DNA of 64,000 bases from JBEBSD01 sp040394475 (GCA_040394475.1 JBEBSD010000014.1:33802-97801), one strand, 5' to 3'; counted from the stretch's first letter, positions 18,043 through 27,370 are shown. The notes: a model not told the origin generated them from the letters alone. Numbers and translations: made by a program.

Positions 18043-18444
18043 CTATTTTGTCAAAGTGAAGGTGTACGTCGTATAGGTAAGCACTATTTTTTTACAGGTG
18101 TTTTCTGTCATTTCCAGCGGGATATCGGCGAGTGGCGTCCCTCCGCTAAAGACCGATACTACGACCGTTTCGTCATTAATGACGGCGTAAGAGATATCAT
18201 CGTCTAGAGTGACAGGGAATAATACCTGAACAACATCTTTGAGGCCGCCGGTTAATTTACCGTCGTTGGTGAAAGTAATGTCGTACGGGCCCATGCTATT
18301 GGGGCCTACCGTTACGTTCGCTTTCCAGGATCCGACGACATTTTGGGACAGCGCCGGTGCAATGCATTCTTCTTCCTTTTTATCGTCTTTACAAGCGACA
18401 AAGGCGAATAAGACTACGGCTACTAAGAGAATTTGTTTGAACAT
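18043..18444 (-). CDS. Small secreted lipoprotein, unknown function
   Basis: 133 residues. A lipoprotein signal is clear: LLVAVVLFAFVACKDD, with the lipidated cysteine at residue 18 followed by Lys-Asp-Asp, as in exported Bacteroidota lipoproteins. The rest is a beta-rich domain (GSWKANVTVGPNSMGPYDITFTNDG) that resembles small lipocalin-like lipoproteins, and a second cysteine pair (C27, near-C-terminal NTCKK) may form a disulfide. Single-gene unit with its own terminator. No function can be assigned. Confidence 0.8.
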   Translation of the reverse strand: MFKQILLVAVVLFAFVACKDDKKEEECIAPALSQNVVGSWKANVTVGPNSMGPYDITFTNDGKLTGGLKDVVQVLFPVTLDDDISYAVINDETVVVSVFSGGTPLADIPLEMTENTCKKIVLTYTTYTFTLTK

Positions 18445-18544
18445 GATAAAAGTAGGTTGAAAAATTATTTGAACAAGTTACTAACGAAAAAGGAGGTGCA
18501 AAATGGATGTTACTGCTGTTTATTCCCGATCCGTGGGTAATGCG

Positions 18545-19381
18545 TCAGCCCACTGTATTGGTCAGTGTACCGATGGGTTCTATTGAAATATGGATGGTGT
18601 CTCCTGCCTCCAGTGTAAATCCGGAATCGGGAATAATCCCGGTGCCGGTCATCAGGTAAACGCCGGCCGGAAAGGAGGTCTCCCGGAAGAGAAAGCCCAG
18701 CAGCTCTTCCGGTGTCCGTTTCATCTGGGAAATCGCTACATGACCACTGAAAACATTATGTCCCTGCCGGTTGATCGTCATTTCAATGAGCGTATTAGAG
18801 GAAAGCGGCGCCGGGTGAACATACAGGCAGGGGCCCAGCGCGGCTGCGCCGTCGTAGCTTTTGGCCTGCGGCAGATAGAGCGGATTTTCGCCTTCGATAC
18901 TCCGGGAGCTCATATCGTTGCCAATGGTATAGCCGACGAGCCGGCCGGATGACGTGGCAAACAAGGTGAGTTCCGGTTCGGGCACATTCCATACCGAATC
19001 TTTGCGGATCCGGACCGTCCCATCGTCACCCACTACTCTCCAGGCGCTGGACTTGAAGAATAATTCCGGGCGTTCGGCGTCGTAGACACGGTCGTAGAAG
19101 CTGCCGCCTCCCGCTTGTTCCGATTCTTCCATCCGCGCCTCCCGGCTCCGGTAATAGGTCACGCCGGCGGCCCATACCTCCTGGGTGCCGATAGGCGGAA
19201 GGATTGCCGGCATGGGAATGTCGTCGGAAAACTGGATAGGATCGTGTTCCGCTGTGGCCGTCAGCAGCCAGTCGTAGAGGTCGTCCCGGTTAACGACGGC
19301 ATCCCAGTCTTCGCCGGTAAGCAGGTAATACTCCCGGTCGGTTTCAACAAGTACCGCACTGGATGTTTTATAGAGTTTCAT
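18545..19381 (-). CDS. Fumarylacetoacetate hydrolase-family protein
   Basis: 278 residues, cytoplasmic, no signal. The FAH fold is shown by the metal-binding E-x-E (PEPEL, E135 and E137), the following GYTIGNDMSSR (D156) and the lysine region LPQAKSYDGAAALGP (K174). Members cleave or hydrate 2-oxo acids with carbon-carbon bonds, for example in aromatic acid or 2-keto-3-deoxy sugar acid breakdown. The long N-terminal domain (about 1-100) and neighbours give no pathway clue, though sugar-acid use would fit a genome rich in glycan loci. Family certain, substrate unknown. Confidence 0.88.
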   Translation of the reverse strand: MKLYKTSSAVLVETDREYYLLTGEDWDAVVNRDDLYDWLLTATAEHDPIQFSDDIPMPAILPPIGTQEVWAAGVTYYRSREARMEESEQAGGGSFYDRVYDAERPELFFKSSAWRVVGDDGTVRIRKDSVWNVPEPELTLFATSSGRLVGYTIGNDMSSRSIEGENPLYLPQAKSYDGAAALGPCLYVHPAPLSSNTLIEMTINRQGHNVFSGHVAISQMKRTPEELLGFLFRETSFPAGVYLMTGTGIIPDSGFTLEAGDTIHISIEPIGTLTNTVG

Positions 19382-19448
19382 TTTTATAAAAAGGTTATTT
19401 CACCACAGATTGTACAGATCAGCAATCACCACGCATACACTCACACTT

Positions 19449-19497
19449 CATCAATCATAAATCGTCCTTCGTAAATCGTCCCTCGTAAATCAATAAC
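19449..19497. repeat. Heptamer array (7 units), CGTAAAT type
   Basis: Seven in-register 7-mers: CATCAAT CATAAAT CGTCCTT CGTAAAT CGTCCCT CGTAAAT CAATAAC. The last two overlap the stop codon of the next gene. Same family as the array at 31185-31226. Confidence 0.75.
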
Positions 19498-20641
19498 CGG
19501 CATAAAAAGATTTCAGTTTTTGTGTAACCTGTTCGTAAAGAGGTTTGGTAAACTCGATAAACAGTTGCTGCGGGTCGGGCGGAGAAAGTTCCGTCGACTT
19601 GCAAAGCTTCACCTGCTCCGGGGTAAGCGCCCGTTCATCCCCGTTATAACTCGCCCATTCACAAAACCAGGTATACTGGCCTGAAAGCTTGTCCTGGTGT
19701 ACTTTCTTTCGCGTATCAAAGGCTTCAATGCGCATGTCCAGGAGGCCTTTGGAAACAATGGTTTTTTTATGAAGGGTCAGTTTGGCCGTAACCTTGCCGT
19801 ATACCGGTTTCTTTTGCCGGTTAACGGTGGTTTCACCCACCTTGACACTGTCTTTGCTGGTCACCGTTTCCGTGTTCTTTTCCAGCAGGGTTTGTCCCAC
19901 TACAAAATCGTCAAATTGCAGGACGACTACATGATCCGGACGCAGTTTTTCTCGCTCAGCCTCTTCCGGTGTGTGAAAATGCACGAATTTATTGATTCTT
20001 TTACTGTTTTTCAGGAATTCATTGATCTGGTCCTGGAAATATTCGTGACTGAGCTGATAGCTTTTGGAGGTGACCGAAACCTGCTCCACTACCACATGAA
20101 AAGAGGCCTCCCGGAAAGCATCCTCGACCAGTAGATTAGCGTCCTTGTAGTTGGCGACCAGTGAGACCACCGCTTCAAACTGCTGATGGGCTTTCCGGGC
20201 GTTGTCCCGCCCGCCGAGCGACAACCAGCGGCTTCCTTCCCGGTACCGGTATTCGGCACCCTGCTGCCGGCTTGCCTGTTCCTGGTCGTAAAATGACCGG
20301 GGTTCAACGAGCGTCAGGCAGGCATTGCAGCTATTAAGCTGTTCATACAGCCGGTTGAGCGCTTTGTATTCGTTGACCAGCGCTTCGGGAGCGGTTCCTT
20401 CGCCATTGGCCTCCAGGCGTTTGATGGTGTTTAAATGGGCTTCCAATGCCCTGGGATAAGCGCTCCGGAGTGCCTCCTGCGACGAGGTATGCCCTGGATT
20501 GTCTTTCAGCTTGTCCGCTGCAAACACAACCGCCTGATCGAATTTGCCGTGTTTAAGCGATTTTTGCGCCGATTTGCATGCCGTTATCCAACCAACAAGA
20601 CCAACCAGGACAAAAAAGACAGGGAAGGCCTTAAATTTCAT
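19490..20641 (-). CDS. Lipoprotein of unknown function, TPR-like N-terminus
   Basis: 383 residues from ATG 20641 (MKFKAFPVFF); the frame extends 10 codons upstream. Signal and lipobox are visible (LVGWITACKSAQ, Cys22). The N-terminal third has helical, charge-rich repeats (SLKHGKFDQAVVFAADKLKDN; RRDNARKAHQQFEAVVSLVANYKDA) like TPR-type helices, while the C-terminal half looks beta-rich with KTIVSKGLLDMRIEAFDTRKK. It ends inside a heptamer array. I do not recognise a named family; a role in envelope assembly is only a guess. Confidence 0.75.
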   Translation of the reverse strand: MKFKAFPVFFVLVGLVGWITACKSAQKSLKHGKFDQAVVFAADKLKDNPGHTSSQEALRSAYPRALEAHLNTIKRLEANGEGTAPEALVNEYKALNRLYEQLNSCNACLTLVEPRSFYDQEQASRQQGAEYRYREGSRWLSLGGRDNARKAHQQFEAVVSLVANYKDANLLVEDAFREASFHVVVEQVSVTSKSYQLSHEYFQDQINEFLKNSKRINKFVHFHTPEEAEREKLRPDHVVVLQFDDFVVGQTLLEKNTETVTSKDSVKVGETTVNRQKKPVYGKVTAKLTLHKKTIVSKGLLDMRIEAFDTRKKVHQDKLSGQYTWFCEWASYNGDERALTPEQVKLCKSTELSPPDPQQLFIEFTKPLYEQVTQKLKSFYAGY

Positions 20642-20763
20642 TTCTGCAGCGTCTTTAGAGGTGACGTTCATCTATGGAGTTGAAAATATACAGTTCCTGC
20701 CCGCACATGGCAGCCGAATCGGTTTCAAGGCTATAACGTGGCAAATGTAAGCAATTTAGGGGT

Positions 20764-21765
20764 TCAACGGCTGTTTTTTTCCAATGAAATGTACACCAGC
20801 TGACTTTCCGGAGCATTGGGGGTATACTTATCGTTCAAAAGCAGGATGCCGTTTTCAAAAGGGACCAATCCCTCCCAGTTACTTCCCCACAGGTGTTCCG
20901 GAAGGTCGATTTCCTGCACGACCCGGATTTTTCTCCTGTTTTTCTTCAGGAGCAGCAGCCGGGCAAACGGATGGAGAGCGGATGGCTGCCCGATCAATTG
21001 ACGATCGCGCGGCGGTAAACCTTGCTGGTATACTTTTTCTTCAGGTAAAGGGAAAAAGTAATTGATAGCCAGTATACGCTGTCCGTCATAGGAGGTCACA
21101 TCCGTCAGCCTGAACGGGATTCCGGACAAGCGGATCCGCCGGGACTTTCGCAGGCGGGGATCTATGCGATAGGCGTAATTTCTTTTGAAATAGTTAAATT
21201 CGTAGAAGGCATATAAGTAGTTGCCGGCCACGCAAAGCGATTCGAATCCTGCATTGAAAATAGCGCTTCCGTCCTTTTGGACAGGCCTTTTCAGCGGAAA
21301 TACCCGGGTAGTATCGAGGACGAAACGATTGTTTTCAAACAAACCCGTCAGGAGGTAGCCATACGGATCCGTGGCATCGGTCTCAACTGTTATAAAAAAA
21401 CGGTCGCCGTGGAAGGCAATGGCCTCAAGCCCCTGGTAATCAGGAAGCATCGATTGGATTTTTTCAATACCAACCAATGAATGCTTCTGGTAGGAGGAAA
21501 CCGGGAGCGTCGTGTCCCGGATACTGGCCGACAGCGCGGCTTCGGACAGGGAATAGATTCCCGCGGTAAACGCTCTGAACCGGTCATTCCGGTTTTCCGG
21601 GAGTAAAAATAGCCGGTCCTGGTAGCGGGCCATAGAGGAGAATTCCCGGCTGCCGGTACGGATCGAATCGGGGAGCTGGAAGGGAATCACCCCGGTGACC
21701 GCGTATTGGGCGATGCCGGGCAAAGCAGGGAACCAAACAAGCAGAAGACAGGCAAACAGGCGCAT
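20764..21765 (-). CDS. Secreted beta-propeller-like protein, phytase-like esterase type
   Basis: 333 residues from ATG 21765, giving a clean signal peptide MRLFACLLLVWFPALPGIAQ; ATG codons at 21774, 21810 and 21822 are also in frame. The mature protein has repeated blade-like segments (LEAIAFHGDRFFITVETD, FESLCVAGNYLYAFYEF, DVTSYDGQRILAINYFF, WEGLVPFENGILLLNDKY). The GLEAIA and NWEGLVPF motifs recall esterase-like domains of the phytase family, but no catalytic residues can be named with certainty. Located between a lipoprotein and the cold-shock gene on the same strand. Confidence 0.7.
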   Translation of the reverse strand: MRLFACLLLVWFPALPGIAQYAVTGVIPFQLPDSIRTGSREFSSMARYQDRLFLLPENRNDRFRAFTAGIYSLSEAALSASIRDTTLPVSSYQKHSLVGIEKIQSMLPDYQGLEAIAFHGDRFFITVETDATDPYGYLLTGLFENNRFVLDTTRVFPLKRPVQKDGSAIFNAGFESLCVAGNYLYAFYEFNYFKRNYAYRIDPRLRKSRRIRLSGIPFRLTDVTSYDGQRILAINYFFPLPEEKVYQQGLPPRDRQLIGQPSALHPFARLLLLKKNRRKIRVVQEIDLPEHLWGSNWEGLVPFENGILLLNDKYTPNAPESQLVYISLEKNSR

Positions 21766-21862
21766 ACAAGCCATAAGCGGAAGACGGGGGTCGGTGAAAC
21801 GGGGCTGCATAAAAAAAGCCATGACACCTGGCCATAGCTTTCTTTCGAAACAAGTAAAAAAA

Positions 21863-22057
21863 TCAGATCTTTTTTACTTTCACCGCATTAAGACCCTTTT
21901 TGCCATCGATTACTTCGTATTCAACCTGGTCCTTCTCACGAATAGTCAATCCTCCGAGCCCGGTTACATGCACAAAAATATCTTTGTTTGTCTCGTCATC
22001 AACAATAAAGCCGAACCCCTTCGCTTCATTGAAAAATTTAACTGTACCTGTAGGCAT
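21863..22057 (-). CDS. Cold-shock-domain RNA-binding protein
   Basis: 64-residue CspA-type protein that binds single-stranded RNA and DNA. The start is ATG 22057 (MPTGTVKFFNEAKGFGFI), which is the family's usual N-terminus; the frame runs 17 codons further through leader sequence. RNP1 (KGFGFI) and RNP2 (DIFVHV) are intact, and the length fits the family. A 50-60 nt A/T-rich leader precedes it, a place where cold-shock genes are often regulated, but no specific element is identified. Confidence 0.95.
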   Translation of the reverse strand: MPTGTVKFFNEAKGFGFIVDDETNKDIFVHVTGLGGLTIREKDQVEYEVIDGKKGLNAVKVKKI

Positions 22058-22113
22058 GATAATAAAATAAATAATAAAAAGAACAATAAACGAACACTTT
22101 GAACGCAAAGAAA

Positions 22114-22121
22114 CAAAAATA
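22114..22121 (-). promoter_or_regulatory. Candidate -7 box of the cold-shock gene
   Basis: TATTTTTG on the minus strand matches TAnnTTTG and would give a leader of about 50 nt. No TTG at the standard distance; moderate to low support. Confidence 0.35.
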
Positions 22122-22216
22122 CTTGAAAAAACAAGCAGTTTTGTTAAATTAATTAGTAAACGTCGGAAGGGGTAAAAAGCCGCATTAATTTGGGGGCTTC
22201 TGCAAAGGGTTATTTG

Positions 22217-22244
22217 TTGATAATGAAGCTTTTTCTTATTTTAG
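22217..22244 (+). promoter_or_regulatory. Promoter of the PspC-like gene
   Basis: TTG (22217-22219), 17 bp, TATTTTAG (22237-22244), one mismatch to the Bacteroidota TTG...TAnnTTTG consensus, 25 bp before the ATG. Confidence 0.5.
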
Positions 22245-22268
22245 CCTCCAAATTCTAAACTATAGGGC

Positions 22269-22490
22269 ATGACATCGTTTCGGTATTTTGTGGAGGATCA
22301 GGTGTTCGGAGTTTGTGCGAGACTAGGTGAAAAATTGCATATTTCCGCGAGTAGTATACGGCTGTACTTTATTTATGCTTCTTTTCTGACCTTCGGGTCG
22401 CCCATTATTCTCTACCTGGTGCTGGCTTTTTGGATGGAAATCAGAAAGCATCTCCGGCGGCACAGAAGCCCTACCATCTGGGAGTGGTGA
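22269..22490 (+). CDS. PspC-domain small membrane protein
   Basis: 73 residues. The sequence YFVEDQVFGVCARLGEKLHISASSIRLYFIYASFLTFGSPIILYLVLAFWM is a PspC domain with its membrane helix (about 34-56) and a basic tail (EIRKHLRRHR). PspC proteins take part in envelope-stress responses in other bacteria. Here it stands alone, divergent from the cold-shock gene, and its stop codon abuts the stop of the convergent glycosyltransferase with no gap. Confidence 0.8.
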   Translation: MTSFRYFVEDQVFGVCARLGEKLHISASSIRLYFIYASFLTFGSPIILYLVLAFWMEIRKHLRRHRSPTIWEW

Positions 22491-23504
22491 TCACGCCGTC
22501 GGCTTCTTTTGAGGGAGTTCGGGATAGGTATGCCGGCCCTTTACAAAGTACTCCCAAACGACACTTTTATAGTAGAGCGGCGCTCTCGCATGGGTGCGCT
22601 CCCGGATTTTTGCCAGTTCGGGTACCAGGGCATAAAAGGCAAAATGAGCCCTGACGATGGCCAATACATCCGGGAAGGCGCCAGCAGCCATAAAACGGGC
22701 ACTTGAGAGGCCGTCCAGCAGCAGACGGATGGTGATCGTTTTCCAGCGTCTGCCTTTCGGGAGGTTTTTGTAAAGCATTATGAGGTTATTGCGGTAGTTC
22801 AGGAAGGTTTTCCGGGGATTGGATTTGTGAAGGGTGCCGCCTCCGACATGAAATACCGTCGAACGCCCGTAATAGGTAATCCGGTAGCCCTTGTTCAAGA
22901 GTCGCCAACAGAGGTCGATCTCTTCCATGTGGGCAAAAAAGCGCGCGTCGAACCCTCCTGTCTGATGGAAAATACCGGCCCGTAAAAACAGGCAGGCCCC
23001 GGTCGCCCAGAAAACATCCTGCGTGTCGTCGTATTGTCCCTGATCCCTTTCCCGGGTATCGAAGATTCTTCCCCGGCAGAACGGATACCCCAGAAAATCC
23101 ATATAGCCCCCCGCCGCACCGGCATATTCAAAATGGGTGGGCAGGTCATAAGCCCTTATTTTCGGCTGGCAGGCAGCAATCAGGGGGTCCGATTCCATAA
23201 AAGTGATCACGGGATCGATCCAGTTAGGGGTCACCTCAATGTCCGAATTCAGCAGGATGTAGTAATCCGCTGCGATGTGTTTCAGGGCGTGGTTATACCC
23301 TCCGGCGTAGCCTTTATTTTCACTAATGGCAAGGGTATGTACCTGGGGCATCTCGGCGTGCAGCCATTCCAGCGATTGATCCGAGGAGGCATTGTCGGCT
23401 ACCCAGACGTCATGCCCGCCGGAATGGGCCAGTACGTTGGGAAGGAACTGCTGCAGATAATGTTTCCCGTTATAGTTGAGAATAACAATGGCTACTCTGG
23501 ACAT
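22491..23504 (-). CDS. Family 2 glycosyltransferase
   Basis: 337 residues. GT-A fold: VAIVILNYNGKHYLQQFLPNVL at the start, nucleotide-sugar site VADNASSD (36-43), a NSDIE metal motif (near 87), and an HMEEIDLCWRL segment that carries the catalytic acid region. It resembles rhamnosyl-transferase-like GT2 enzymes that build cell-surface polysaccharide; the C-terminal part (about 250-337) is helical and may lie at the membrane. No other polysaccharide synthesis genes are adjacent, so the acceptor is unknown. Confidence 0.92.
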   Translation of the reverse strand: MSRVAIVILNYNGKHYLQQFLPNVLAHSGGHDVWVADNASSDQSLEWLHAEMPQVHTLAISENKGYAGGYNHALKHIAADYYILLNSDIEVTPNWIDPVITFMESDPLIAACQPKIRAYDLPTHFEYAGAAGGYMDFLGYPFCRGRIFDTRERDQGQYDDTQDVFWATGACLFLRAGIFHQTGGFDARFFAHMEEIDLCWRLLNKGYRITYYGRSTVFHVGGGTLHKSNPRKTFLNYRNNLIMLYKNLPKGRRWKTITIRLLLDGLSSARFMAAGAFPDVLAIVRAHFAFYALVPELAKIRERTHARAPLYYKSVVWEYFVKGRHTYPELPQKKPTA

Positions 23505-23552
23505 TGAGCGTTGGGGTAAGAAGTGCCGGATCCTTTCAGGAAGGAGGGCGTA

Positions 23553-23900
23553 TTATTTTAAGAGACTGCTCAAATCCAGGCCCGGAATATTGGGTAACGA
23601 CCCTTCGGTAGCATTTTTAAGGTGTTCTTTGGTTCTGGGTTCAATGGTCTCAATTGCTTTATTGACCGCCGCAATAATAAGGTCCTGCAGCATTTCCTTA
23701 TCCCCGGGCTGCATCAGGGAAGGATCGATTTCCAGTGCAGTGACCTTTTTGTGGCCATTAACGGTTGCCCTGACAAGGCCGGCGCCCGATTCGGCGGTTT
23801 CGGTGAGGGTCCCCAGAGCTTCCTGAGCGGCCTGCATTTTGGATTGTAAGTCCTTTATTTTGCCCATCAGCCCCATCATATCTCCCAAATTTCCAAACAT
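23553..23900 (-). CDS. YbaB/EbfC nucleoid-associated protein
   Basis: 115 residues. Typical YbaB features: a glycine- and methionine-rich start (MFGNLGDMMGLMGKIKDLQSK), a coiled helix MQAAQEAL, the strand RATVNGHKKVTALEIDPSL, then the helix LQDLIIAAVNKAIE. These dimeric proteins bind DNA without strong sequence preference. The usual partners dnaX and recR are not next to it; it lies between the glycosyltransferase and the gliding-type protein on the same strand. Confidence 0.93.
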   Translation of the reverse strand: MFGNLGDMMGLMGKIKDLQSKMQAAQEALGTLTETAESGAGLVRATVNGHKKVTALEIDPSLMQPGDKEMLQDLIIAAVNKAIETIEPRTKEHLKNATEGSLPNIPGLDLSSLLK

Positions 23901-23976
23901 AGTAGGTAAGTTTCGTAAGCATTAAACTGTTTGCGGACAACTGCTGTCCGGCGTCAGCTTGCAAAGATAACAGCTT

Positions 23977-25908
23977 TCAGCGGATCAGTAGAAAAGTGCC
24001 CTTTTTTACCACGTTTTTTCCGGTAGGATCGGTCGCTTCCAGTTCGTACGCATAGCTGCCTGATGGGGCGGGATGCCCTTTGACCGTGCCGTCCCAGCCT
24101 TGTGTTCCGTCTTCCGTGTAATGCACGACTTCTCCCCACTGGTTGAAAATAGTCATTTTGAAGGCCTGCAGGAAAAGTCCCTTGACCTGGAAGTCGTCGT
24201 TATGTCCGTCCTGGTTAGGGGTAAAAGCAGTCGGAACCAGGAACCTGGCTTCCGGCGTAAAGGTCACAAAGTTGGACTCACTCATCCAGGAACCTGTTTT
24301 GTCCCTTATCAGCAGCCGGAAAGGAGTCGGGCCCTTCAGGAAGTCCTGATCGGGAAGGAACCCGTGGATGCCGGGGCCGAATGCTTCATGGGGGGAATTG
24401 TCCAGATAAAGTTCATAGCCGTCGATCTCGGACAGAAAGGGAGTGGCGGTGTTCCATTGCAGCTCCTTTCCCGCTTGCTGCAGCAGCACGGAGCAAACCG
24501 GCTGGCTGGGCTCTGAACGGTTTTCACAGGCATTCTCATAGAGCATCCGGTAGCAGTAGGAAAGTCGGGATGCATCCACACGCTCGTCTACAAGCGATTG
24601 GCGCTGGGAGGTAGCGGCAGTAACGGTCTTTACCTCAAAGGGTTCAAAAGGGCCGTTGCCGACGCTTCGTTCAATCGTCAGCCGGTAGTTGTCGGTATAG
24701 GCGGTAAAGGGCATTTCGCCGGAAAGGTAGATGGCGCTGTCGTGCTGTACAGTACAGTAGAGGCCGGTGACAGGCGACGGAATTACTTCCGACCGCCCGG
24801 TAACCGCCCGGGTGGCGGAATTGGAAAAGGCCTGTTGCGTATAGGCCCGGACCTGATACTGGTAAATGACCCCGCAGGTCACGTCAGTATCCACATAATC
24901 GAGTTGCTCCCGGTTGCGGATGGTGGTCAGCAGCCGGTCGTCACGGTAAACTTCATACCGCTCAAACCCGCTCTGTGCCGGATACTCGTTCCAGGAAATC
25001 CTGTTCTGTTCATTTTCACTGGCTGCCTTCAGGATCATCGTCGTAACCGGGTTCGATTCCAGGGCTTTTCCGCAGTAGTCACTGACAAATTTAATGGTAA
25101 ATACTTCCTGGTCCTGTAAAACCAGGATGAGTTCCCTTTTTTCGCCATCCACCGACACCCCGGTTTCGGTAAAAGGTCCATCCGGGGGTTTTGTCCATAC
25201 GCCGGAGCTGAAATCAGGGCCCAGTCCCGTGTAGGTAACCAGCGCCGGTGCGTTGAAATTGAGTTGCAGGCCATTGATCAGGAGTTCGGGGTCCGGAGTG
25301 CGGCGTATCCGGACGGTTTGTCTGTTCGGACGGCTTTCCGCGCAGGGCCCGGACGCAAAGATTCCGCTCACCGACAGCGTATAGCTGCCGTCGCGGTCAT
25401 AGGCATGTGTAATGGCGGTATCGGCGCCGGAAAGCGATTGCACCGGCCCGCCATCGCCCCAGTCGATGGTGAAGGTCTCATAACGTTCCAGTTGCTCGTC
25501 AGGGATTAATTCAAGCTGCACGGATCCGTTGTTACAGGTGATAAGCCTGTAATTCGGCGGGGAATTGTCGATGACAGTAATTTGCCGGCAAAAAGTAAAG
25601 TCGGCTCCGTTGTTTCCGGTTTGTAAAATGGTATATTCACCCGGTAGGGTATAAGTATGCGACGTCAGGGCGGTGCCGGGCTGAGGGCCGGAAGCCCCCT
25701 CTTTAAAATCGTAGTGATACCGGATGTCCGTCCCGTCGGGAACCGTATTGGTTACGGTCACGGTAAGCGGGGCGCATCCTGCTTCCGGAAGCACGGTAAA
25801 TCCGCCGTTGCTTCCGCAGATTTCCTGCTGTGCGATAAGCGGTGCCGTCAGGAGGCAAAGCAGCGGGATAAACCACCTGGACAGGAATATGGGGAAAAAT
25901 GATTGCAT
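23977..25908 (-). CDS. PKD/FN3 surface protein with gliding-motility C-terminal domain
   Basis: 643 residues with a signal peptide (about 1-26, ending IAQQE). Two PKD-like domains follow (about 30-115 and 115-200: HYDFKEG...HTYTLPGEYTI and IDWGDGG...HAYDRDGSYTLSV), then FN3-like domains (about 295-490, RYEVYRDDRLLTTI). The last 90 residues (FLVPTAFTPNQDGHNDDFQV, then FNQWGEVVHY, GWDG, SGSYAYEL) form the CHU_C gliding-motility-associated domain, a type B T9SS signal. It should be exported by T9SS and displayed on the surface; a role in adhesion or motility is inferred from the family. Confidence 0.92.
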   Translation of the reverse strand: MQSFFPIFLSRWFIPLLCLLTAPLIAQQEICGSNGGFTVLPEAGCAPLTVTVTNTVPDGTDIRYHYDFKEGASGPQPGTALTSHTYTLPGEYTILQTGNNGADFTFCRQITVIDNSPPNYRLITCNNGSVQLELIPDEQLERYETFTIDWGDGGPVQSLSGADTAITHAYDRDGSYTLSVSGIFASGPCAESRPNRQTVRIRRTPDPELLINGLQLNFNAPALVTYTGLGPDFSSGVWTKPPDGPFTETGVSVDGEKRELILVLQDQEVFTIKFVSDYCGKALESNPVTTMILKAASENEQNRISWNEYPAQSGFERYEVYRDDRLLTTIRNREQLDYVDTDVTCGVIYQYQVRAYTQQAFSNSATRAVTGRSEVIPSPVTGLYCTVQHDSAIYLSGEMPFTAYTDNYRLTIERSVGNGPFEPFEVKTVTAATSQRQSLVDERVDASRLSYCYRMLYENACENRSEPSQPVCSVLLQQAGKELQWNTATPFLSEIDGYELYLDNSPHEAFGPGIHGFLPDQDFLKGPTPFRLLIRDKTGSWMSESNFVTFTPEARFLVPTAFTPNQDGHNDDFQVKGLFLQAFKMTIFNQWGEVVHYTEDGTQGWDGTVKGHPAPSGSYAYELEATDPTGKNVVKKGTFLLIR

Positions 25909-26088
25909 GGGTGTGGGAATCGGAATTTGACCGGTAAATGAACGTTGGGTGGTACGGATGTTGTTTAGCTAATAGGATACAGGCGCATACGTTGAAAATG
26001 TTCTGTTAATAATACCGGGAAGCCCCTATATTTACGTAATAAAATAAATGTAAACTTAACCATTTTTCATCAACTGTAGTTTTAGTAC

Positions 26089-27336
26089 ATGAATAACGAA
26101 GCAATAACACTCGATCGCATCGAAGATGCCATAAACGATATTAAAGCCGGTAAAATGATTGTGGTGGTGGACGACGAAGACCGGGAAAATGAAGGAGACC
26201 TGATTTGTGCTGCCGAACTGATTACACCCGAAATTGTGAATTTTATGACCCGCGAGGGAAGGGGAGTGGTTTGTGTTCCCCTTACGGAAGACCGTTGCCG
26301 GGAACTGGAGCTCGATATGATGGTGACCCGTAACACGGCGACGCATGAAACTGCGTTTACCGTAACGGTTGACTTACTGGGACACGGATGCACAACCGGT
26401 GTTTCAGCCGGCGACCGGGCAAAGACTATCCTCGCACTGGCTGACCCCGCTACCCAGCCGCATGATCTGGGCCGGCCGGGTCATATCAATCCGTTGATGG
26501 CGAAAAACGGAGGAGTGCTCCGCAGGGCCGGACATACGGAAGCTGCGATTGATTTTATGCGGTTGTCGGGTTTGAAGCCCGTTGGCGTACTGATTGAAGT
26601 GCTGAACGAAGATGGAACGATGGCCAGATTGCCGGAGCTTCGTGTATTTGCAGATAAGTTTGACCTGAAACTGGTGAGCATTAAAGACCTGATTGCTTAC
26701 CGCGTGCTGAAGGAAACACTCATCAGGAGGGAAGAGAAAGTGGATATGCCGACGGAATGGGGGCATTTTGAGATGATTGCCTATACCCAGACCAACACGG
26801 GCGATATCCACCTGGCAATGGTGAAGGGTACCTGGGAAAAGGACGAACCGGTGCTGGCGAGGGTACATTCATCCTGTGTTACCGGCGATATTTTCGGATC
26901 CTGTCGCTGTGACTGCGGCGCGCAGCTGCATGCCGCCATGGCAATGGTGGAGAAGGAGGGAAAAGGGGTGGTAATATATATGAACCAGGAAGGCCGGGGG
27001 ATCGGCTTGCTCAATAAACTGAAGGCCTACCGGTTACAGGAGCAGGGGTGGGATACCATCGATGCAAATGTAGAACTCGGGTTGCCTTCGGATGCCCGGG
27101 ATTATGGAGTGGGCGCTCAGATTCTGCGGGACCTGGGAGTTTCTAAAATGCGGCTGATTTCAAACAATCCCAAAAAGCGGGTTGGTTTGATTGGGTATGG
27201 ACTGGAAGTGGTGGAATCCGTTTCTGTCGAAATTCCGTCTAATCCGTTCAATCAACGGTACCTGCTGACCAAACGCGACCGGATGGGTCACAACCTGAAA
27301 AACCTCACGCTGGCTTTACCCGATTCACAAGGCTAA
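26089..27336 (+). CDS. ribBA: Bifunctional riboflavin synthesis enzyme RibBA
   Basis: 415 residues. The N-terminal half is 3,4-dihydroxy-2-butanone-4-phosphate synthase (VDDEDRENEGDLICAAEL at 27-44, RRAGHTEAAID). The C-terminal half is GTP cyclohydrolase II, with the zinc cysteines in SCVTGDIFGSCRCDCG and the GTP site MNQEGRGIGL. Together they make both precursors of riboflavin from ribulose-5-phosphate and GTP. No FMN riboswitch is visible in the 180 bp upstream. It heads a plus-strand run with yceI, aminopeptidase and DUF3108 genes (gaps 34, 13 and 11 bp); the reason for that grouping is not obvious. Confidence 0.97.
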   Translation: MNNEAITLDRIEDAINDIKAGKMIVVVDDEDRENEGDLICAAELITPEIVNFMTREGRGVVCVPLTEDRCRELELDMMVTRNTATHETAFTVTVDLLGHGCTTGVSAGDRAKTILALADPATQPHDLGRPGHINPLMAKNGGVLRRAGHTEAAIDFMRLSGLKPVGVLIEVLNEDGTMARLPELRVFADKFDLKLVSIKDLIAYRVLKETLIRREEKVDMPTEWGHFEMIAYTQTNTGDIHLAMVKGTWEKDEPVLARVHSSCVTGDIFGSCRCDCGAQLHAAMAMVEKEGKGVVIYMNQEGRGIGLLNKLKAYRLQEQGWDTIDANVELGLPSDARDYGVGAQILRDLGVSKMRLISNNPKKRVGLIGYGLEVVESVSVEIPSNPFNQRYLLTKRDRMGHNLKNLTLALPDSQG

Positions 27337-27370
27337 GGTTTCGCCGGAAGGCTTTTCAAAACATGGGATT

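Noticed and set aside
25909..26088. FMN riboswitch in front of ribBA
   Set aside because: None of the conserved FMN-box sequence blocks could be found in the 180-bp leader.
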